Below the pieces are notes generated by a model. It searched no databases and was not told the origin of the DNA. It saw only the letters and a program-made list of their open reading frames with translations. A program made the translations under genes and the position numbers. A stretch of DNA of 11,538 nucleotides from Saccoglossus kowalevskii. Its lineage: Eukaryota > Hemichordata > Enteropneusta > Harrimaniidae. Below, piece after piece: positions 8,360 to 11,538 of this stretch. The stretch covers positions 87,662 through 99,199 of the forward strand of contig NW_003147280.1 in the NCBI RefSeq assembly GCF_000003605.2. Direction: 5' to 3'. Position 1 is the stretch's first letter, and each line of letters opens with the position of its first letter.

Positions 8360-8661
8360 TACTGACCAGTCACCATCAAACACGACTATGCTATTTGAAA
8401 ATCAGAACAGCTAGTGTTTGTATCAGCGCAATCATTACCGGTATCAAATATCGTACGATCTTGAGAGCGCCACCTACCTTCTGCTAGATTGGAGTACATA
8501 CTTTACAAACACTCAAATGGGTCAAAGGTTAACACTTGGAAACGAGATGTAAACAAACATAAAACTGGGCACGAAGATATTGTTTTCATTTCTTTCTCCT
8601 CCATTTTAATCGACAGATTGCAAACTTGACAGTTCAGTTTATGAGTATGTAATGGCAAAGT
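8360..8661. promoter_or_regulatory. Probable divergent promoter region between ERG28 and vasohibin
   Basis: About 300 bases separate the predicted ERG28 5'UTR donor from the vasohibin start codon on the opposite strand, so both promoters should be here. Visible candidate sites are GGGTCA-A-AGGTTA (8519-8531), ATTGG (CCAAT on the minus strand, about 8488), AGCGCCACCT (about 8466-8475, CTCF-like core) and TACCGGTA (8436-8443). A polypyrimidine run ending CGACAG (8582-8616) could instead be a splice acceptor for an upstream non-coding vasohibin exon, which would move that promoter. Confidence 0.5.
8519..8531 (+). promoter_or_regulatory. DR1-type nuclear receptor element
   Basis: GGGTCA A AGGTTA: two direct half-sites of the AGGTCA class with one spacer base, the arrangement bound by HNF4 and RXR heterodimers. 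It is placed between two divergent genes, one of them in sterol synthesis. Sequence match only. Confidence 0.4.
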
Positions 8662-8684
8662 ATGTCAGATCAGAAGAAAGGTGA
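8641..8684 (+). promoter_or_regulatory. Two overlapping short upstream ORFs before the vasohibin start
   Basis: ATG AGT ATG TAA at 8641-8652 is followed by an ATG at 8652-8654 that shares its first base with the TAA (TAATG). The second frame runs ten codons to TGA at 8682-8684, overlapping the vasohibin start at 8662. The 8652 ATG has G at -3 and G at +4; the main ATG has A at -3 but T at +4. If the transcript starts upstream, initiation on vasohibin would need leaky scanning. Confidence 0.6.
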
Positions 8685-8874
8685 CAACAAGGGGCGAGAA
8701 AAGGAAGAAGAAGGGGATTTTCAAGAAGAAAGTGGCGTTTTATTTTACGTCAATAAAGATGGTTTTCCTATCAGTAAGAAGACATGGGAACGAATGTGGA
8801 ATCACGTGTCGAAAATACATCCAAATGGGACAAAAATGGTGACCGATGTGAGAAACAATAAAGATCTACCCAAG
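8662..8874 (+). CDS. VASH1: Vasohibin (tubulin tyrosine carboxypeptidase), first coding exon, partial gene
   Basis: Vasohibins, with the small partner SVBP, remove the C-terminal tyrosine of alpha-tubulin. Residues 1-23 are a charged linker ([20 protein letters not shown]). From residue 25 the match to human VASH1 is close: [13 protein letters not shown] (human GGVPFFVNRGGLP), [16 protein letters not shown] (TWERMWKHVAKIHPDG) and KDLPK (TDLPK). The exon ends AAG|GTAATT at 8874/8875 after codon 71 (phase 0), just where the human protein continues IPIP. The Cys-His-Ser catalytic residues are encoded further on and are not in the window. An in-frame TAA lies at 8650-8652, so 8662 is the first in-frame ATG after a stop. 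Vertebrates have VASH1 and VASH2; an invertebrate gene is probably the single pre-duplication orthologue. No later exon was found up to 11538. Confidence 0.93.
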
Positions 8875-9056
8875 GTAATTTATTTATTTTACAATAATTG
8901 CTCTGTCAGGTTATTAATTAAAATTAGATCGTTGTTAATAAAATGCGGGTATGTAACTGTGAACATGGTGCTAAAATAAAATGATTATTATATTGCGCGG
9001 TTTTCACTGTGGTAGTTTTAATTTTGTTTACTGCACAGTAGCATAAATAATCTATT
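8875..9056 (+). other. Start of vasohibin intron 1
   Basis: Begins with donor GTAATT. The reading frame stays open to 8979 by chance. Nothing else is recognisable. Confidence 0.6.
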
Positions 9057-9313
9057 TTGGGTGGGAAGAATGTTAAATGTGCAATTGCAATACAGAACAA
9101 GTTTAAAGCTGAAAGCTACTTTCTTGATACGACTAACGTTTTGCTACTTATGAGCTTAACTGGATTAAGAGTTTATAGTAATCTTTGTCTTAAAATTGAT
9201 GTTGTCATACATAAACAGATGAATTCATTTAATTCTAGAACAGTAACCAATTTTAACGATATAAAACACTATGTTATGAATTGCCCAGCATACCGGGCAC
9301 ATAGACTGATTCA

Positions 9314-9455
9314 CAGTCAATTCGTCCCAATTCACATTCGTCCCAACACATTCGTCCCACAAGTCGATTCGTCCCAATTCACATTCGTCCCACAAGTCGA
9401 TTCGTCCCAATTCACATTCGTCCTATTTCACATTCGTCCCAATTCACATTCGTCC
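9314..9455 (+). repeat. Left arm of foldback element 2 (ATTCGTCCCA array)
   Basis: Alternating ATTCACATTCGTCCCA and CAAGTCGATTCGTCCCA units, 16-17 bp each. Translations such as FVPQVDSSQFT are repeat artefacts. Confidence 0.85.
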
Positions 9456-9528
9456 ATTTTTTTTAATTTTTGGTCAGCGTTACAATCTTGAGCAGGGTCA
9501 ATTTCTATGCCAACTGTTACTGACACGC

Positions 9529-10180
9529 TAACTAATAACTCCACGTTGCATGTGCGGTGTATTTGTATTTATTAACTAATAACTCTACGTTACGTGTGCG
9601 GTGTATTTGTATTTATTAAGTAATAACTTGTACGTTGCATGTACGATGTATTTGTATTTATTAACTAATAACTTTATGTTGCATGTGCGGTGTATTTGTA
9701 TTTATTAACTAATATCTTGTACGTTGCGTGTACGGTGTATTTGTATTTATTAACTAATAACTCTACGTTGCGTGTGCGGTGTATTTGTATTTATTAACTA
9801 ATAACTTGTACGTTGCATGTACGATGTATTTGTATTTATTAACTAATATCTTGTACGTTGTATGTACGGTGTATTTGTATTTATTAACTAATAACTTGTA
9901 CGTTGCGTGTATGGTGTATTTGTATTTATTAACTAATAACTTGTACGTTGCGTGTACGGTGTATTTGTATTTATTAACTAATAACTCTATGTTGCGTGTG
10001 CGGTGTATTTGTATTTATTAACTAATAACTTGTACGTTGCATGTACGATGTATTTGTATTTATTAACTAATAACTCTACGTTGCATGTAAGGTGTGTTTG
10101 TATTTATTAACTAATAACTTGTACGTTGCATGTACGGTGTATTTGTATTTATTAACTAATAACTCCACGTTGCGTTGCGT
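9529..10180 (+). repeat. 44/45-bp minisatellite, 14 full units plus partial
   Basis: Constant core GTGTATTTGTATTTATTAAC followed by TAATAACT. There are two interspersed variants: A (44 bp, CTACGTTGCGTGTGCGG type) and B (45 bp, TGTACGTTGCATGTACG type). The order from 9541 is A A B A B A B B B B A B A B; six A units plus eight B units sum to 624 bases, which matches the distance from the first CCACGTTGC (9541) to the last (10165). Apparent open frames across it (repeated YLYLLTNNLYVAC) are artefacts. Confidence 0.95.
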
Positions 10181-10314
10181 GTTTATAACGTTGGCAAAAA
10201 CAAAATGGCATAACGAACAATTACGCATGCCAGTGCATGACGTGTACGTGAACAGTTCGTTGTTTGGATTTTTTGTGTTTATTTGGCGAGTTAGTAGTGG
10301 GCTAACCTTAAATC

Positions 10315-10463
10315 TGACGAATCGATCAACTTGTGGGACGAATCAATTTGTGGGACGAATCGACTTTGGGACGAATTAACTTGTGGGACGAATCGACTTG
10401 AGACGAATCGACTTGTAGGACGAATCGACTTGGGGCGAATGTGATTTGGGACGAATCGACCGT
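10315..10463 (-). repeat. Right arm of foldback element 2 (GGGACGAAT array)
   Basis: About nine units of TGTGGGACGAATCGACT type, 15-17 bp each, inverted relative to 9314-9455. The minus-strand open frame 10291-10728 that crosses it is not a gene. Confidence 0.85.
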
Positions 10464-10543
10464 CCCCCCATAGACTGCATTTATTTAACAAAGCAGAAAT
10501 TTGTATTAATAATTTTGGAACCAGTAGTGAGTGTTTTGAATGA

Positions 10544-11538
10544 GTTTGGAGCTGTGTTTTTTTGTTGTTGTTTTGTTCATGTCTTTTCCAGGAGATATTA
10601 TGAGTTAATATGATGTTATTACGAGGATACCGCAATGTATGCATGAAGACGCAGGAGTATCGACCGACGTACAACGTTGGTTGATGCGACCGCATACTGC
10701 CTAAGTGTATACTTTGCAGTATTCTCATAATAACCTTATTAGAAATACATCATAGGAATATCAAAATCCAAAACGTTAAAAACAGATTTAGCGAACTTCT
10801 TTGTGTGGGGACTGGTCAAACCCGGGGGTAGCCATGTTTGTTTTTATAATTAGAGGATGGTTATGTGCATAATCGTTCCATATTTGGAATTCGCGTTTCC
10901 TAATATGGTAGGATGAAAATACTCAGTGCAATACCACAAAATTACGCCACGCTGTAACTTATGGCGTTACGGTGACAGATGTATAATAATAAATATTATT
11001 AGTATTACCCCAGTCTGGACACGACATCCAGTCTATTGTACCAATGCTTGCAGTGGGCAAATATACTATTGACAATTTTTGATAAAGAGACATGTAATAT
11101 TAACCTACACGTTTTACTTAAAATCAAGAAAAACAGTTACTGTAGTTATTTTGGGATTTTATTGATGTACCGGTAGGAAATACTAATGTAAAAAATTAAA
11201 CTATCCCTACCAATTTCAAAACGTGTTGTTCTAACCATGGAACAAATGTTGTATGAATTTGTCATTCATTTGTAATTAGGACAGAAACTTGTGCTATGCA
11301 CTTGTGAAAACTAGTATGGGCCAGGCACAAAATGAAAAACACATAATCACACTTTATTTATTCCTTGAAGTATTATACCAGTATTAACATAAATATATTT
11401 TTTATATTGGAAAACTCTTCCTTCTAAACAAATTCTACAGACTTATCCAATCATTACTGACATCACCATCTTGATTTTATTGACACTTCTAGTATTTTAA
11501 AATGCAGACGTTTTTTGGGAACAAACAATCTTCAAAAT
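10544..11538 (+). other. Vasohibin intron 1, distal part; no gene seen
   Basis: No reading frame with a known relative, and no acceptor followed by the expected IPIP-like continuation of vasohibin. One TACCGGTA palindrome lies at 11168-11175. Otherwise AT-rich unremarkable sequence. Confidence 0.5.

Larger units (their letters stand above)
9309..10468. mobile_element. Foldback-type element 2: inverted GGGACGAAT arrays around a 44/45-bp minisatellite, 9-bp target duplication
   Basis: The element is flanked by an exact 9-bp direct repeat, CATAGACTG, at 9300-9308 and 10469-10477. Just inside, the left end (AGTCAATTCGTCCCAATTCA...) pairs with the reverse complement of the right end (GGTCGATTCGTCCCAAATCA...). 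The arms are built of many 16-17 bp units of the TCGATTCGTCCCA type. Between them lies a 0.65-kb minisatellite. No transposase is encoded. Nine-base duplications are usual for Drosophila FB and Mutator-like elements, which is suggestive but not proof of kinship. Confidence 0.75.
9057..10543 (+). pseudogene. Possible decayed LINE C-terminal fragment, interrupted by foldback element 2
   Basis: A plus-strand frame from 9057 reaches HYVMNCPAYRAHRL at about 9270-9308. The H-x4-C-P-x-Y-x3-R pattern is typical of the C-terminal knuckle region of non-LTR retrotransposon proteins. The foldback element begins in this codon run. After its right-hand 9-bp target copy (10469-10477, again codons for H-R-L) the same frame continues for 21 more codons to TGA at 10541-10543. 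This supports a once-continuous reading frame split by insertion. Family assignment is weak: only one motif is seen and no reverse transcriptase core is present. Confidence 0.35.

Noticed and set aside
8582-8616. Splice acceptor for an upstream vasohibin non-coding exon
   Set aside because: The polypyrimidine run ending in CAG is good, but no matching upstream donor exon on the plus strand can be supported. It is kept only as an alternative to a promoter at this place.
9779-10379. Plus-strand frames with repeated YLYLLTNNLYVAC
   Set aside because: Direct translation of the 44/45-bp minisatellite. The frame survives only because most consecutive units there are 45 bp long.
9314-10463. CRISPR-like array of regular short repeats
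   Set aside because: The units have no unique spacers, are inverted between the two arms, and sit in an animal intron.
10291-10728. 145-codon minus-strand frame
   Set aside because: Built on the GGGACGAAT array plus unremarkable flanking sequence, with no recognised domain.
8875-11538. Second vasohibin exon (IPIP-like start)
   Set aside because: No acceptor followed by such codons was found on the plus strand.

Overview
The window is nuclear DNA from an animal. It is AT-rich, has spliced genes with GT-AG introns and metazoan protein families, and is dense in non-autonomous repeats. The three recognisable genes are conserved across animals, so they do not fix the species. Repeat style (a GACGACGGA-tailed interspersed repeat, foldback elements with tandem-repeat arms, recurrent TACATGTA and TACCGGTA palindromes) suggests a marine invertebrate such as a mollusc, other lophotrochozoan or invertebrate deuterostome. 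That placement is inference only.

Layout. 1-3356 is the first intron of a TARBP1 orthologue (tRNA Gm18 2'-O-methyltransferase family; minus strand) and carries a foldback element (714-1536), a MITE-like element and two direct-repeat families. 3357-4499 is TARBP1 coding exon 1, running from the ATG to a consensus donor. 4500-6231 is the space between TARBP1 and the next minus-strand gene. 6232-7880 is a complete ERG28 orthologue (148 codons in four coding exons), with a probable 5'UTR exon ending at 8359. 8662-8874 is the first coding exon of a vasohibin (tubulin tyrosine carboxypeptidase) on the plus strand, head to head with ERG28. 8875-11538 is vasohibin intron 1. It holds a second foldback element (9309-10468) whose 9-bp target duplication lies in frame within a short decayed reading frame resembling a LINE C-terminus.

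The most unusual observation is in ERG28. The 3' ends of two successive coding exons, each with its own splice donor, have been tandemly amplified into the following intron: four perfect 26-bp copies at exon 2 and five 67-bp copies at exon 3. Each array offers a ladder of alternative donors. Use of any but the first brings in an immediate or near-immediate stop codon. In the 67-bp array a skipped-donor combination could also add a 42-nt in-frame cassette.

The three genes have no shared pathway: ERG28 is an ER scaffold for sterol C4-demethylation, vasohibin detyrosinates tubulin, and TARBP1 methylates tRNA. The link between them is positional. ERG28 and vasohibin probably share a short divergent promoter region (about 8360-8660) with a DR1-type nuclear-receptor half-site pair, a CCAAT box and TACCGGTA palindromes. 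The other window-wide theme is repeats built from repeats.
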